Shown: positions 1 to 8,553, numbered from the stretch's first letter. The stretch is DNA of 64,000 nt from Phyllobacteriaceae bacterium (GCA_002708825.1 PAPF01000012.1:99910-163909); one strand, 5' to 3'. Notes: generated by a model not told the origin, from the letters alone. Translations and numbers: made by a program.

Positions 1-1086
<1,086 letters not shown>

Positions 1087-1172
1087 TCATGAACCCTATG
1101 GCAAGGGCCCGGCAGGGCCTGCCGCGAATCCGGCGGTCGTGCGCCCGCCCCCGAAACCGATGAGGACGAGCC

Positions 1173-1598
1173 GTGGCGAAACCTGAACTTGGCACCAAGC
1201 GGGTCTGTCCCGAGACGGGCCGCAAATTCTACGACCTGAACAAGGACCCGGTCGTTTCCCCCTATACCGGCGTTTCCTATCCGCTGTCCTATTTCCAGGA
1301 CAACGTCTCCTCCATCAAGGAAGAGGAAGAGGACGTCGCCGACGAGAAGGAACTCGACGACGAGGAAGCCGAAACCGAGATGGTTTCCCTCGAGGACGCG
1401 GACGAGGATGATTCCACCGGCGGCGCAAAGGGCCCGGTGACCGAGAAGGTCGATGTCGACGATGATGACGACGACGACGACGACATCGACCTGGGCGATG
1501 ACGATGACGATCCGTTCCTCGGCGACGACGAGGACGAGGATGACGATGACGACGTTACCGGCATCATCGGCGGCGTGAACAGCGACGACGACGAATGA
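1173..1598 (+). CDS. TIGR02300 family protein (FYDLN-type acidic protein)
   Basis: Product of 141 residues with a GTG start preceded by a GAGGACGAG purine stretch. The first ~45 residues carry the conserved family core (KRVCPETGRKFYDLNKDP, then SPYTG, SYPLSYF). The rest is a very acidic low-complexity tail, with runs of Asp and Glu through residues 50-141. The family is conserved in alphaproteobacteria and has no established function that I know of. The CPETG and FYDLN motifs resemble a zinc-ribbon remnant, but only one Cys is present. The gene is divergent from aroA, which is its usual neighbour in rhizobia. Direct evidence is strong for the family and absent for its role. Confidence 0.9.
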   Translation: MAKPELGTKRVCPETGRKFYDLNKDPVVSPYTGVSYPLSYFQDNVSSIKEEEEDVADEKELDDEEAETEMVSLEDADEDDSTGGAKGPVTEKVDVDDDDDDDDDIDLGDDDDDPFLGDDEDEDDDDDVTGIIGGVNSDDDE

Positions 1599-1605
1599 CC
1601 TGCGG

Positions 1606-1634
1606 GAAACGCGGTGCTGTTTCCGCCGCGTTTC
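1606..1634 (+). terminator. possible hairpin terminator after the TIGR02300 gene
   Basis: A 9-bp perfect stem (GAAACGCGG / CCGCGTTTC) starts 8 nt after the stop codon. No U-run follows (CTAAAAAATCC), so intrinsic termination is doubtful. Confidence 0.35.
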
Positions 1635-1757
1635 CTAAAAAATCCGGCACAGGTGCAAAAGGCACTTGATCTTGCCGCGGGGCTTGGATAGAAGCCCGTC
1701 ACCGAAGCGGGGCGTAATGCTCCGCCTCCTTCCCGGAACCGGTTGCCGGTTCCCCGT

Positions 1758-1833
1758 GGGGCCATAGCTCAGCTGGGAGAGCGCCTGCATGGCATGCAGG
1801 AGGTCAGCGGTTCGATCCCGCTTGGCTCCACCA
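1758..1833 (+). tRNA. tRNA-Ala (anticodon GGC)
   Basis: This is a 76-nt cloverleaf with an encoded CCA end. The acceptor arm is GGGGCCA / TGGCTCC, with one G-T pair. The D arm contains AGCTCAGCTGGGAGAGC. The anticodon stem CCTGC / GCAGG encloses loop ATGGCAT, giving anticodon GGC. The T arm is GCGGTTCGATCCCGC. It reads GCC/GCU alanine codons. All parts are canonical. Confidence 0.97.
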
Positions 1834-2140
1834 AATTTCCGCCAGACATCGCCGTTGTCAGGACGCCGCAAGGCTTTTCCGTCGCGTGACCGCACGCCGG
1901 GCAGACGGCCGCCCCGCGCGTCCGTTCGGGAAGCGAGGAGCGGCCGCAGTGCCGGGGGCAGGGATCCGATGAAGAAGAGGGAAGCGCCGCGGGCAGAAGG
2001 CGCTTCCCTCTTGAAATCCGCTTCCGGGGGGGGCAGGAGAAGCGGACTTTGGTGACGGCCTTGGTGCGGGGAGGGGGGGTATCCGGAGCCTGTCACGCCC
2101 GTAGAATGCCGTGGACGGGCAGATTGTTCCGCGCGCTGCG
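1834..2140. other. intergenic stretch after tRNA-Ala, no gene seen
   Basis: About 300 nt separate the tRNA from the AI-2E-family gene. The only structure I see is the long hairpin at 1975-2012. The antisense frames that cross this stretch and the tRNA have no protein-like composition. Confidence 0.6.
1975..2012. terminator. 14-bp perfect hairpin, probable terminator
   Basis: The arms AAGAGGGAAGCGCC and GGCGCTTCCCTCTT pair perfectly around a 10-nt loop. It lies ~140 nt after the tRNA and ~130 nt past the stop of the leftward permease gene. A pyrimidine-rich tail (CTTCTTC) follows on the minus strand and only TTGAAAT on the plus strand. It could serve either side. Confidence 0.5.
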
Positions 2141-3256
2141 TCAGTTTTTTTCCGCGTTCGCTTCCAGCGCGAACCGGCGGTGGTTGGCCGGCGAGACATG
2201 CCGGATCGCGGCGGCCGCGATCAGCAGCAGCGGAACGGCGACGAACCCGCCGACCGGTCCCCAGACCCAGATCCAGAACGCCAGCGCGAGAAGCACGATG
2301 AAGGGGTTGAGCGTCAGCGTCCGGCCCAGCACGTGCGGGGTCACGAATTGCGCTTCCGTCATGTTGACCGCCAGATAGGCCAGCATCGGCGCCACGTAAT
2401 CCGTTGTCGACGACCCTGTTGCCAGCCCGACGCCCAGCATGATGACCGCCATGATGGCCGGGCCGATATAGATGGCGTAGTTCAGCAAACCGGCCAGCAT
2501 GCCCCACAGCAGCGGCGAGGGGACGCCGAGAAGCGCCATGGCCACGGCGACGCAGGCACCCATGGCGATGTTGATCGCCGTGATGGAGATGAGGTAGCTC
2601 GATACCAGCGCTTCGACGTCGCGGAAGACATGGGCAATGCGCCAGCGAAGGCGGCGGTCGAAGCACAGGCCGAGCACCGAGCTGCGAAGCTGGTGGCGCG
2701 TCGCCATGAAGAAATAGAGGCTGGCGAGGAACAGCACGATCTGGGTTGCGATGGCCGGAGCGAGCCAGGCCACATTCTCGACAGCAGAGCCGTCGTCCAC
2801 CTTCACTTCCGCGGCATTGCCCTCCTGGCCAAGCGCGTTCTGGAGGCTGGCGCTCATGCTGTCCATGGTCGTCATGAGATCCTTCCAGTCGGCCAGGATG
2901 GACTGGACCCGCGCCCAGATCACGGGCAGCCGCTCCGTCCAGGCGGTCAGCGGGATCACGATGGTCGCGATCACGGCGGAAATGAGCGTCAGGAAAACGA
3001 GAACGATCGTCGCGGCGGAAATGGGAGCGGGCACCCCGGCGCGCTCGATCCGGTCCGCAAGCGGTCCGAACATCAGCCCGATGACCAGGGCCAGCGTCAC
3101 CGGCGCGATGAGCACCTGGCCGCGATCGACGATCACCGTCAGTGCCAGCAGGCCCACGGCCATGGCGGCGAAACGGGCCGCAAGCTTTATGAACTGGTCG
3201 GCCGATCCGTTCTGCGAAGCCAGCCTGGCGCCGCGTCCGGGTGGAAAGTGGCGCAT
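2141..3256 (-). CDS. AI-2E family transporter (PerM/TqsA-like membrane protein)
   Basis: A polytopic inner-membrane protein of 371 residues. The order of hydrophobic segments fits the family: two helices near residues 25-70, one near 80-105, a soluble stretch, one near 165-190, then four or five in the last 160 residues. The C-terminal part carries the family-like run LLNYAIYIGPAIMAVIMLGVG, NPFIVLLALAFWIWVWGPVGG and VPLLL. Members range from autoinducer-2 exporters to Na+/H+ exchangers, so the substrate is unknown. The ATG start has CGGAGAAAAC 6-7 nt upstream. It lies 52 nt downstream of the CHASE kinase gene on the same strand and could be cotranscribed with it. Confidence 0.9.
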   Translation of the reverse strand: MRHFPPGRGARLASQNGSADQFIKLAARFAAMAVGLLALTVIVDRGQVLIAPVTLALVIGLMFGPLADRIERAGVPAPISAATIVLVFLTLISAVIATIVIPLTAWTERLPVIWARVQSILADWKDLMTTMDSMSASLQNALGQEGNAAEVKVDDGSAVENVAWLAPAIATQIVLFLASLYFFMATRHQLRSSVLGLCFDRRLRWRIAHVFRDVEALVSSYLISITAINIAMGACVAVAMALLGVPSPLLWGMLAGLLNYAIYIGPAIMAVIMLGVGLATGSSTTDYVAPMLAYLAVNMTEAQFVTPHVLGRTLTLNPFIVLLALAFWIWVWGPVGGFVAVPLLLIAAAAIRHVSPANHRRFALEANAEKN

Positions 3257-3308
3257 GGCTGTTTTCTCCGGGCTACCCCCGAAAACGCGCGGAGCGGCAA
3301 TCTGTTCC

Positions 3309-4916
3309 TCAGGCCTTGTCCGGCCGCAGGGGGATTTCGATCGCGATGGTCAGGCCGTTCTCATGGTAGTCGCGCTCGATCGTGCCGCGTAACTCGCCAC
3401 GGATGTTGGCATCGATCAGGCGGGAGCCGAAACCGCGGCGTTCGGGCTCGTCAGGCGGACCGCCTGCCGGAAAGCTCTCGAGCCAGGTGAGCGTCAGAAG
3501 CCGGTTCGGCGTGTCAGCGACAGTCCAGCGGATGTCGAGCTTCCCGCCGGGATGCGACCCGGCCCCGTATTTCAGCGAATTCGTGGCCAGTTCGTGAACG
3601 GTGAGGGCCAGGGCCTGCGTCTGGCGGGCATCGAGCCGGACCGTGGGGCCCTCCATCCGCGTACCGTCGAGTTGCGCGCCATAGATCTGCTGGAGTTCGG
3701 TGCCGATGAGTTCCTTCAGTTCGGCGCCGCTGCCGCTGGAGCGCGTCAGCAGGTCCTGCGCATTGGCCATCGATTGCAGCCGAGCCGAAAAGCTCTCGGA
3801 AAACGCGGCGATATCCTCGCTTGCGGACGCCGTCTGCCGGGCCATGGCCTGGATGCGTGCGATGGAGTTCTTGATCCGGTGTTTCATCTCCTTGAGCAGG
3901 AGATCCTTTTCCGCCGACGCAGTTTGCGAAAGAACGGCCAGGGCCTCCGCATTGGCCATCGATTGCTGTTGCCAGCGCGTGGCGGCGGCCAGTGCCGTGG
4001 CAAGCAGGAAGGTGATCAGCCCGGTCAGGAGTGTGTAGATGCCCGGATGGGCGCTGGCGAATTCGGGTGTTTCATGCAGCCTCACTTCCCAGAGCCGGCC
4101 CGCGATGTCGAATTCCCGGACCGCGCGGTAGGAAACGGAATTTCCCTGTTCGGTGTATCCACCCGAAGTGTAGAGCGCCTGGCTTCCGGCAGGGGCATTG
4201 ATGTCCCGGGTCGCCAGTTCCACCGGTAGCGGACGCCCTTTCAGCGCGGCCCTGTGCAGGTCGCCGGCACGGAACGGCGCGTAAATGAAGCCGGCCGGCA
4301 CGTTGCCGCCGGGTTCGGAGACCGGCAGGTAGACCAGGAAGCCGGCCTGCTTGATGGACGTGATTTCCTGCACCAGCGTTACGGGCGGTGTGGCGGATAC
4401 CTCGCCGGTCTGCAATGCGCGCCACATCGCCTCTTTCCGGTCTTTCGCCGAGAACATGTCGAAGCCGAGCGCGGCACGGTTCCGGTCGTTCATCGGTTCG
4501 AGAAGCAGGATCGCCGTGCGCACGGCTTCCGTGCCTTCCGGCCATACCGCCCGGTCGATACCGTAGGCCTCTCGCAGGGCCTTGCGCGCCTCGTCATTCT
4601 CGCCCGGTTGAAGGATCTTGGAAAAGCCGATGCCCTGGATGCCCTCGAACCGGTTGTCCAGGTCGAGGCCGGAAACGAAGGCGGCGAACGCAGGCCGCGT
4701 CAATTGCCCGCCGACGGCCCGGTAATGGGATGCCGTCGCCACCAGCAGCGCGATGTGCTGGTGGACGCGCTCCTCGATCCGCCCGGCCGCTTCATCGGCG
4801 ACGAGTTCGAACCGGGCCAGCGCCGCCTCGCTTTCGGTACGGTACACGGCTGCCGTGATCGCGAATCCGATCAAGCCGACGAGAACAAAGACGAGGGCGG
4901 GGACGTATCGCTGCAA
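3309..4916 (-). CDS. CHASE-domain sensor histidine kinase of the HWE/HisKA_2 type
   Basis: Membrane-bound sensor kinase of 535 residues. Helix 1 lies near residues 6-24. An extracytoplasmic CHASE-like domain covers about 40-270 (with the stretch GIQGIGFSKIL), and helix 2 near 288-310 (LLTGLITFLLATALA). A kinase core follows with H-box EMKHRIKNSIARIQAMAR, N-box HELATNSLKYG and a GFGSRLI glycine box. These are the hallmarks of HWE/HisKA_2 kinases. Start codon is TTG at 4916; no in-frame ATG gives a full first helix. HWE kinases are the usual phosphate donors to PhyR in alphaproteobacteria, and phyR lies 3.3 kb away, so a role in the general stress response is a fair inference. No EcfG promoter was found in front of it. 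Confidence 0.88.
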   Translation of the reverse strand: MQRYVPALVFVLVGLIGFAITAAVYRTESEAALARFELVADEAAGRIEERVHQHIALLVATASHYRAVGGQLTRPAFAAFVSGLDLDNRFEGIQGIGFSKILQPGENDEARKALREAYGIDRAVWPEGTEAVRTAILLLEPMNDRNRAALGFDMFSAKDRKEAMWRALQTGEVSATPPVTLVQEITSIKQAGFLVYLPVSEPGGNVPAGFIYAPFRAGDLHRAALKGRPLPVELATRDINAPAGSQALYTSGGYTEQGNSVSYRAVREFDIAGRLWEVRLHETPEFASAHPGIYTLLTGLITFLLATALAAATRWQQQSMANAEALAVLSQTASAEKDLLLKEMKHRIKNSIARIQAMARQTASASEDIAAFSESFSARLQSMANAQDLLTRSSGSGAELKELIGTELQQIYGAQLDGTRMEGPTVRLDARQTQALALTVHELATNSLKYGAGSHPGGKLDIRWTVADTPNRLLTLTWLESFPAGGPPDEPERRGFGSRLIDANIRGELRGTIERDYHENGLTIAIEIPLRPDKA

Positions 4917-5037
4917 CTGGCCTGTCTCTCGGGAATAGGATTATCGTCAGTATGCCTTTTTTAGGTGTGCAGGAAAGAGGCTAGTTTCAGTTTGTTCTTG
5001 CAGATGCATTTGGCCGGATGGCGCCGCGGCCGGGTGC

Positions 5038-5364
5038 TCAGCGCAACGTCCGCCCGTCACCCGTGCCGCCGGCCTGTGCAATCATGGACGGGGCCTCCTC
5101 GACAGCCTGGACGGAAGCGTGCAGGCCACCATCCTCGGTCACGTCCCAGACGATTTCCATTTCCCGTTCGTCAGCCGGATCCACCTCCAGGCACCGGGCG
5201 ACGAGCAGGCCGTCGCGCCGGTCCGCCGAGCCCAGGACCGGGCCGATCGCCTGCCGGCAGGCCTGCATGGACTCGTAACCTGTGACGGGCGACGGATGCA
5301 CGTCGCAGCTTTCCGGCGTGTTTCCGCAGGCGATGATCAGCATGAGGGCAGCAAGATGTTCCAT
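5038..5364 (-). CDS. small secreted or periplasmic protein of unknown function
   Basis: Product of 108 residues. I chose ATG 5364 over an upstream start (5526) because GGAG lies 6 nt before it and the upstream extension has no protein character. A short hydrophobic start (MEHLAALMLIIACG) looks like a weak signal peptide. The mature part holds Cys residues (NTPESCD, MQACRQAIG, VARCLEV) that could form disulfides. I do not recognise a named family, although similar short Cys-containing proteins occur in rhizobia. A good EcfG promoter (5393-5418) lies upstream on the same strand, which suggests general-stress induction. It is divergent from csbD. Confidence 0.75.
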   Translation of the reverse strand: MEHLAALMLIIACGNTPESCDVHPSPVTGYESMQACRQAIGPVLGSADRRDGLLVARCLEVDPADEREMEIVWDVTEDGGLHASVQAVEEAPSMIAQAGGTGDGRTLR

Positions 5365-5392
5365 GGCTCCGGTCTCTCGTTGATGCGGTGAA

Positions 5393-5418
5393 AACGCCGC
5401 AACGGTGTGACCGGTTCC
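5393..5418 (-). promoter_or_regulatory. candidate EcfG promoter for the 5364 gene
   Basis: On the minus strand GGAAC (5414-5418), 17-nt spacer, CGTT (5393-5396). Exact match to the known EcfG consensus GGAAC-N16/17-CGTT. It ends 29 nt before the start codon. Confidence 0.75.
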
Positions 5419-5454
5419 CTGCCACGCGAATTCACGATGCCCGATGCGGAACCG

Positions 5455-5480
5455 GGAACCGATGGCCGGGCATCGCCGTT
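5455..5480 (+). promoter_or_regulatory. candidate EcfG promoter for csbD
   Basis: GGAAC (5455-5459), 17-nt spacer, CGTT (5477-5480). Exact consensus, 64 nt before the csbD start. It is divergent from the site at 5393-5418. Confidence 0.78.
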
Positions 5481-5544
5481 TTGACAATGCCCCCCGCGGC
5501 CTTGCCGCACCACATCCGCCTTTCATGAACCAAGGAGAAACGCG

Positions 5545-5742
5545 ATGAACTGGAACCAGATCGAAGGCAATTGGGAACAGATGAAGGGGAACCTTCAGAA
5601 GAACTGGGGCAAGCTGACCGGAGACGACCTCGATGTCATCGCCGGAAATCGCAAGCAGCTTGCCGGCAAGATCCAGGAACGCTACGGCAAGGGCCAGGAA
5701 GAGGCCGAGCGCGAGATCGACGATTTCCTCGCGCGCCAGTGA
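5545..5742 (+). CDS. CsbD family stress protein
   Basis: Product of 65 residues (MNWNQIEGNWEQMKGNLQ...), a full-length CsbD-family protein with the typical W-x-x-I-x-G-x-W and K-G-x-x-x-x-x-W-G-K-L pattern. CsbD-like proteins are small, charged and soluble, and are strongly induced by general stress; the biochemical role is not known. Ribosome site AAGGAG lies 10 nt upstream. An exact EcfG promoter precedes it and a strong terminator follows, so it is a single-gene unit of the stress regulon. Confidence 0.95.
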   Translation: MNWNQIEGNWEQMKGNLQKNWGKLTGDDLDVIAGNRKQLAGKIQERYGKGQEEAEREIDDFLARQ

Positions 5743-5770
5743 TGGCCGCTTGCCTTCGCTTGAAAACGGA

Positions 5771-5797
5771 AAACCCCCGGCTGGACCGGGGGTTTTT
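5771..5797. terminator. rho-independent terminator after csbD (bidirectional)
   Basis: Stem CCCCCGG / CCGGGGG (5774-5780 / 5786-5792), 5-nt loop, followed by TTTTT and preceded by AAA, so it can stop both csbD and the leftward 5994 gene. Confidence 0.9.
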
Positions 5798-5802
5798 CAT
5801 GT

Positions 5803-5994
5803 CTAGCGGGAATCGGCATCTGCGGGAACGGAAAACGGTGTGACTGATTCCGCCCCTCCCGGCGCTTCCGAGAGGATGAGCCAGGCTCCGGTGGCCAGCG
5901 CCGCGGTCATGGACAGGGCGAAGACCCAGCCATTGGAAAGAGGAGGCCTGCTGTTCGAACTCCTGCTCTCGTGATCCTTGTCGTGATCGCTCAT
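5803..5994 (-). CDS. small single-pass membrane protein, unknown function
   Basis: Product of 63 residues (MSDHDKDHES...). A hydrophilic head rich in Asp, His and Ser precedes one transmembrane helix near residues 22-42 (WVFALSMTAALATGAWLIL) and a short tail. ATG 5994 has a perfect AGGAGG 6 nt upstream, so I prefer it to the upstream ATG at 6024. I recognise no family. It sits among stress genes and ends at the csbD terminator. No convincing EcfG promoter is visible. Confidence 0.75.
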   Translation of the reverse strand: MSDHDKDHESRSSNSRPPLSNGWVFALSMTAALATGAWLILSEAPGGAESVTPFSVPADADSR

Positions 5995-6092
5995 GTTGCC
6001 TCCTTTCGGAAGCCAAATACCCAAGCCGTGCTTCCGGTTCCGAATCAGGCAGGAAACAAACGGCGGGATTTTTTTCTAGGGGCGAAGGAAAG

Positions 6093-7097
6093 TCAGCCGT
6101 GCGGTGCCTGCGCAAAGGAAAGACGGTAGATGAAGAGGTCGTCCCGCCGCTCGATCCTGCCGGTTCCCTCGACTGCGGCAGGGGTGATGCGATCGAGGAC
6201 GACGCTGGCGAAGGCGTCCGCCTGCCCGGCTTCCGAAATGAAATCCGGTCCGCTGGCGGCATGGCTCCAAGTGATGTCGATCTGCCGCGGCTCCGTGTCG
6301 CTGGCCGAGCAGGCGACCCGGATGTCGGGACGGATGCCGAGCGCGGCCGCCGCTGCAAGGGCGTCGACCAGCAGTTCATGCAACGCCAGGCCGACATGCA
6401 GCGCCTCGTTCGGCGAAAGCAGCGGATCGGCACCTGTCACGGTCAGCACTGCGTCAGCCTCATCGAGATACTTCGCCGCCTGCGCCCTGACGAGTTCGCG
6501 GAACTGGGCGCCCCGCCAGCTTGAATCGGTAACCAGGTCCTGCGACTGGGCCAGCGAATAGATGCGCCCGCGAAACACCGGCAGGAAGGTGGAGAGGGTT
6601 GAGGCCCCGCGCGCCGTCTGCGACACGATGCTCAGGATGATCGCCAGCAGGTTCTTCGACCTGTGACTGACCTCGCGCAGCAAGGCCCTCAGCATCTGCT
6701 CGCGGCGATGTTCTTCTGTCAGTTCGATGATGGTCGTGTGGATCATCGTTTCGGGGTCCGTCCCGGTGCGGGTGACGATGAATTCGAAACGGCGCTCGTC
6801 GGGTCCCGATGTCAGCAGGCTTTCCGCTTCGCCGTTGTCGATCACCCGGCCACGGATTTCGCTGAGCGTTCCGCCCAGCCGGTCGCCGAAAAGGAGCGTC
6901 TCGTCCGGTTCTGTCTTCGGTTCCACGTGCCAGCAATCGGGCAGGTTCGCGATATAGATGTAGCGCCCGTCCAGCGATTGCAGCGTCGCGCCGACATAGG
7001 ACTGGTTCAGCGCCCGCACGATGAAGTCGCGAAAGGCGCTGTCCTTGCTGTCCTTGCTTTCCCAGGTCAGGCGATGCGGCATGTCGGCAATCTGCAC
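6093..7097 (-). CDS. HWE/HisKA_2-type sensor protein with a degenerate ATP-binding domain
   Basis: Soluble protein of 334 residues, with no membrane helix. An N-terminal PAS-like region (about 20-130, with LQSLDGRYIYIANLP) is followed by an intact H-box (LREVSHRSKNLLAIILSIV) and the SLAQSQDLV stretch typical of HWE/HisKA_2 kinases. The catalytic part is eroded: the N-box reads HELLVDALAAAA where active members have HELATNAxKYG, so the Mg-binding Asn is Asp. The WxE motif is WSHAASGP and no GFG-type glycine box remains. It may take phosphate through its His but is unlikely to use ATP well. It lies next to phyR, so a modulator of PhyR is plausible (inference). Start is GTG 7097, with ATG 7082 as the alternative. 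Confidence 0.82.
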   Translation of the reverse strand: MQIADMPHRLTWESKDSKDSAFRDFIVRALNQSYVGATLQSLDGRYIYIANLPDCWHVEPKTEPDETLLFGDRLGGTLSEIRGRVIDNGEAESLLTSGPDERRFEFIVTRTGTDPETMIHTTIIELTEEHRREQMLRALLREVSHRSKNLLAIILSIVSQTARGASTLSTFLPVFRGRIYSLAQSQDLVTDSSWRGAQFRELVRAQAAKYLDEADAVLTVTGADPLLSPNEALHVGLALHELLVDALAAAAALGIRPDIRVACSASDTEPRQIDITWSHAASGPDFISEAGQADAFASVVLDRITPAAVEGTGRIERRDDLFIYRLSFAQAPHG

Positions 7098-7115
7098 GTT
7101 GCTTCGGAAACGGAA

Positions 7116-7140
7116 ACAGGCGCCCCGTCAGGGCGCCTGT
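7116..7140 (-). terminator. terminator after the DUF1328 gene
   Basis: Perfect 10-bp stem ACAGGCGCCC / GGGCGCCTGT with a 5-nt loop. Minus-strand transcripts continue into TTTCCGTTTCC. Confidence 0.75.
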
Positions 7141-7170
7141 CTTGTCCGGTTTGGCAATGGGTCTCCAACG

Positions 7171-7335
7171 TCATGCCCGGCGGAAGAAGCCGGCGATCAG
7201 TGAAATGACCAGTGCGGCGAGGAAGATGAAGAACAGGATCTGGGCGATCCATGCAGAGGCGCCGGCAATGCCGCCGAAGCCAAGGACGCCGGCGATGATG
7301 GCCACGACGAGAAAGATCAGCGCATAGTAAAGCAT
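7171..7335 (-). CDS. DUF1328 family small membrane protein (YtjA-like)
   Basis: Product of 54 residues: a start [16 protein letters not shown], then [29 protein letters not shown] and a basic end FFRRA. Two transmembrane helices fill the protein, and the pattern and length match the DUF1328/YtjA family. AGGAG lies 7 nt before the ATG. An exact EcfG promoter (7367-7391) is upstream and a hairpin terminator is downstream, so it is an independent member of the stress regulon. Its function is unknown. Confidence 0.93.
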   Translation of the reverse strand: MLYYALIFLVVAIIAGVLGFGGIAGASAWIAQILFFIFLAALVISLIAGFFRRA

Positions 7336-7366
7336 CGGGTATCTCCTGTTGATCGATATGCCGGTA

Positions 7367-7391
7367 AACGTGCCTTGCTATGGTTGGTTCC
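7367..7391 (-). promoter_or_regulatory. candidate EcfG promoter for the DUF1328 gene
   Basis: Minus strand: GGAAC (7387-7391), 16-nt spacer, CGTT (7367-7370). Exact consensus, about 30 nt before the start. Confidence 0.78.
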
Positions 7392-7405
7392 CGCCGGGAC
7401 GCCGC

Positions 7406-8203
7406 TCATGCAGCGTTTTCGGCCACCGCCTCGTTGAAGAACAGGGCCTGGCTGATCAGCGCCTTGACCATTTGCGGGTTGAACGGCTTGGTGACCAGGA
7501 AGGCCGGCTCCGGCCGCTCGCCGGTCAGGAGGCGTTCGGGGAAGGCCGTGATGAAGATGACCGGCACCTGCGCGGTCTTGAGGATGTCATTCACCGCGTC
7601 GATGCCGGAACTGCCGTCGGCGAGCTGGATGTCGGCCAGCACCATTTTCGGGTTCGTCCTGTTGAACAGCGTGACGGCTTCGCTGTGCGTGCGGGCCACG
7701 CCCGTCGCCGTGTGGCCGAGTTCCTCGACCAGCGCCTCGATGTCCATGGCGATGAGCGGTTCGTCCTCGATGATCATGATCTCGGTCGCCACCTGGCGTG
7801 AAATGTCCTCGGCGGCCTCTTCCAGGTGGGCCTCAAGTTCGGCCGTGCCGAGATCGAGGATCTCGGCTGCCTCGGCCGCCGAAAAGGATTCCACCGACGT
7901 GAGCAGGAAGGCCTGGCGTGCCACGGGCCGCACCTTGGCCAGGTTCGCGGCAGCGCGCTGTTCCCAGGCAAAGGGGGAATCGGGTTCGGGGATTTCGATA
8001 TTGGTGGAACGCAACAGCCGCGAGAAGAGTTTGAAGAGGGAGACCCGGTCGGAACTGGCTTCCGGAAACAGCGACAGGTCGGCGATCAGTGCTTCAAGGG
8101 CGGCGGCGACATAGGCGTCGCCGGATGTCTGGGACCCTGTGACCGCGCGTGCATAGCGCCTGAGGTAAGGCAGGTGGGCTGCAATACGGGTGGACAATGA
8201 CAT
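7406..8203 (-). CDS. phyR: general stress response regulator PhyR
   Basis: Product of 265 residues. The N-terminal ~135 residues form a sigma-factor-like domain (regions 2 and 4 of an ECF sigma). The C-terminal ~120 form a receiver with acidic pocket EDEP (146-149), phospho-acceptor Asp191 (LADIQL) and the TKPF lysine. When phosphorylated, PhyR binds the anti-sigma factor NepR and frees EcfG. ATG 8203 is chosen because it gives the canonical MSLSTRIAAHLPYLRRYARA start; an upstream start at 8389 would extend through the promoter. It is divergent from nepR-ecfG. A near-consensus EcfG promoter (8251-8275) suggests positive feedback. Confidence 0.96.
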   Translation of the reverse strand: MSLSTRIAAHLPYLRRYARAVTGSQTSGDAYVAAALEALIADLSLFPEASSDRVSLFKLFSRLLRSTNIEIPEPDSPFAWEQRAAANLAKVRPVARQAFLLTSVESFSAAEAAEILDLGTAELEAHLEEAAEDISRQVATEIMIIEDEPLIAMDIEALVEELGHTATGVARTHSEAVTLFNRTNPKMVLADIQLADGSSGIDAVNDILKTAQVPVIFITAFPERLLTGERPEPAFLVTKPFNPQMVKALISQALFFNEAVAENAA

Positions 8204-8250
8204 GCTAGAAAATCTCCCCATGTCCGGTTGGACGTTACGGTAACGGTCAC

Positions 8251-8275
8251 GACGCGCGAACGGCAAAAAAGTTCC
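8251..8275 (-). promoter_or_regulatory. candidate EcfG promoter for phyR
   Basis: Minus strand: GGAAC (8271-8275), 16-nt spacer, CGTC (8251-8254); one mismatch to CGTT. It shares the 14-bp inverted repeat with the nepR promoter. Confidence 0.65.
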
Positions 8276-8298
8276 CTCCCCGTTGGAACTTTTTTGCC
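8262..8298. repeat. 14-bp perfect inverted repeat between phyR and nepR
   Basis: GGCAAAAAAGTTCC (8262-8275) and GGAACTTTTTTGCC (8285-8298) with a 9-nt centre. Each arm holds the -35 element of one divergent EcfG promoter, but the identity runs 9 bases past the -35 into the spacer. Confidence 0.85.
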
Positions 8299-8309
8299 CG
8301 GCACGCATT
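8285..8309 (+). promoter_or_regulatory. candidate EcfG promoter for nepR-ecfG
   Basis: GGAAC (8285-8289), 16-nt spacer, CATT (8306-8309); one mismatch to CGTT. It would start transcription near 8316. Confidence 0.6.
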
Positions 8310-8349
8310 TTTGAACATGATCGAGTCGGGCAGGATGGAAAGGTTTCCC

Positions 8350-8553
8350 GTGAATAGCAAAACGAATTCAAAAGGTTCGCCGTCAGCAAGGGCTGCCGGC
8401 GATGCCGTGTCGCGCCGGCTGCGCGATTATTACGATTCTGTCAGGGAAGAAGCGATTCCCGACCGGTTTCTCGACCTGCTGGAGCGGCTCGATGCCGTGG
8501 ACAGGAAGGATGAGACGCGCCGGGAGACATCTGCGGAGAATGCCCGTGATTGA
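8350..8553 (+). CDS. nepR: anti-sigma factor NepR
   Basis: Small anti-sigma factor that holds EcfG until phospho-PhyR binds it. The diagnostic two-helix core LRDYYDSVREEAIPDRFLDLLERLD is present. I chose GTG 8350 because GGAAAGG lies 6 nt upstream and the expected transcription start is near 8316; ATG 8335 (adding MERFP) and earlier codons are alternatives. The 3' end overlaps the start of ecfG by 14 nt, which suggests coupled translation and a fixed ratio of sigma to anti-sigma. Confidence 0.9.
   Translation: MNSKTNSKGSPSARAAGDAVSRRLRDYYDSVREEAIPDRFLDLLERLDAVDRKDETRRETSAENARD

Noticed and set aside
1441..1560. Tandem repeat or CRISPR-like array in the GAC/GAT-rich stretch
   Set aside because: It is the Asp-codon-rich tail of the TIGR02300 gene, in frame, with no spacers.
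1289..1765. Ser-rich minus-strand frame opposite the TIGR02300 tail
   Set aside because: Reverse complement of an Asp/Glu repeat codes for poly-Ser; not a gene.
1635..2666. 343-codon minus-strand frame crossing the tRNA gene
   Set aside because: Runs through tRNA-Ala, the hairpin and part of the permease in the wrong frame.
2111..3490. 459-codon plus-strand frame opposite the AI-2E-family gene
   Set aside because: His/Gly/Arg-rich, no motif, overlaps two real genes on the other strand.
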